Shown: piece after piece, positions 63,671-64,000 of the stretch | Layout of the letters: each line of letters begins with the position of its first letter | Numbering within the stretch: the stretch's first letter is position 1 | Notes under the pieces: model-generated | What the model was told of the DNA's origin: nothing | Database searches by the model: none | Seen by the model: the letters and a program-made list of their open reading frames with translations, nothing else | Program-made: the position numbers and the translations under genes | Assembly (NCBI RefSeq): GCF_013031245.1 | Contig: NZ_WPZL01000001.1 | Span: 434,001-498,000, forward strand | Length of the DNA stretch: 64,000 bases | DNA from: Ruegeria lacuscaerulensis | Lineage (GTDB): Bacteria; Pseudomonadota; Alphaproteobacteria; Rhodobacterales; Rhodobacteraceae | Direction: 5' to 3'

Positions 63671-64000
63671 TGCGTAAATCACCTATTATCCTCATCCTCG
63701 TCGTGATCCTGGGTGTCGTTGGCCTGTCTTCGATATTCATCGTGGACGAACGTGAACGCGCGCTGGTTCTGCAGTTCGGTCGTGTCGTCGCGGTCAAGGA
63801 AGAACCCGGTCTGGCGTTCAAAATTCCGGTCATTCAGGAAGTTGTCCGGTATGACGACCGTATCCTGTCGATTGACGTTCAACCCCTTGAGGTGACGCCG
63901 CTGGATGACCGCCGTCTGGTTGTCGACGCCTTCGCGCGTTACCGGATTTCGGATCTGAACCGGTTCCGTCAGGCCGTTGGTGTTGGCGGTATCCCGGTTG
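63670..64000 (+). CDS. hflC: FtsH protease regulator HflC, 3' truncated
   Basis: About 110 codons are visible from the ATG at 63670 (TGATG overlap with hflK); the gene runs off the right edge. MRKSPIILILVVILGVVGLSSIFIV is the membrane anchor, then DERERALVLQFGRVVAVKEEPGLAFKIP starts the SPFH domain. It is the direct partner of HflK. Confidence 0.93.
   Translation, partial: MRKSPIILILVVILGVVGLSSIFIVDERERALVLQFGRVVAVKEEPGLAFKIPVIQEVVRYDDRILSIDVQPLEVTPLDDRRLVVDAFARYRISDLNRFRQAVGVGGIPV

Noticed and set aside
60992..63682. An 896-codon open frame on the minus strand
   Set aside because: It lies opposite gor and hflK, whose products are clear family members on the plus strand; the translation has no domain and a shadow-like composition rich in His, Arg and Gln.

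Overview
The window is a stretch of alphaproteobacterial chromosome, most like the roseobacter group of the Rhodobacterales. This rests on the gene content (recJ-glpX-hom, nrdR-ribD, a degenerate RibBX protein, mmcB behind a GTTC-N7-GTTC LexA box, secG-pyrG, purA followed by a DUF2842 protein, hflK-hflC) and on a tRNA-His with A73 and no templated G-1, an alphaproteobacterial peculiarity. Base composition looks fairly uniform and GC-rich. I saw no insertion sequence, integrase, prophage or CRISPR array. The assignment is from protein resemblance only; no search was run.

Layout: 1-2.6 kb holds the 3' part of a gene joining a cyclase-like end to an alpha/beta hydrolase, then a MATE exporter. 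3.0-10.4 kb is a seven-gene V/A-type ATPase operon (B-D-I-K-E-DUF2764-A), uncommon in this group, with a long leader and ending next to two identical tRNA-Glu genes. 10.6-17.5 kb is mostly housekeeping (recJ, glpX, hom) plus a small lipoprotein, a TetR regulator with a clear palindrome, and a pirin. 17.4-20.3 kb holds three Tad-type pseudopilin/vWA genes without the rest of a pilus locus. 20.6-26.7 kb carries glutamate dehydrogenase, dnaG and rpoD. 26.8-30.1 kb has an AraC regulator facing a DCC/DUF4166 pair, a secreted small protein and a YjbQ protein. 30.2-39.3 kb is a nrdR-rib-nusB cluster split by three capsule genes (KpsC, export lipoprotein, KpsS) on the opposite strand. 39.3-42.0 kb has a small membrane protein, an ArsR/AHSA1 pair with a strong inverted repeat, mmcB, a GNAT enzyme and tRNA-His. 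42.1-45.5 kb is a polar amino acid ABC transporter. 45.6-47.3 kb is an unusual set: two TerB-like proteins and a PhnD-like binding protein without signal peptide. 47.4-53.8 kb has a PEP mutase-like enzyme, pyrG, secG, a cobalt-type nitrile hydratase operon, purA and a DUF2842 protein. 54.0-64.0 kb has a large acidic protein of unknown role, thiamine pyrophosphokinase, an EamA exporter, a GFA-family protein, sdaA, a GST, rpiA, glutathione reductase, hflK and the start of hflC.

The most notable items are the atypical V/A-ATPase operon. Its gene order is a rotation of the order I recall for chlamydiae and spirochaetes, it lacks subunits C, F and G, its proteolipid has a partly altered sodium site, and its leader can form a 15-bp long-range helix over the Shine-Dalgarno of the first gene. 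Next come the TerB/TerB/PhnD-like module, the acidic protein at 54-55.8 kb, and several readable operator or SOS sites.
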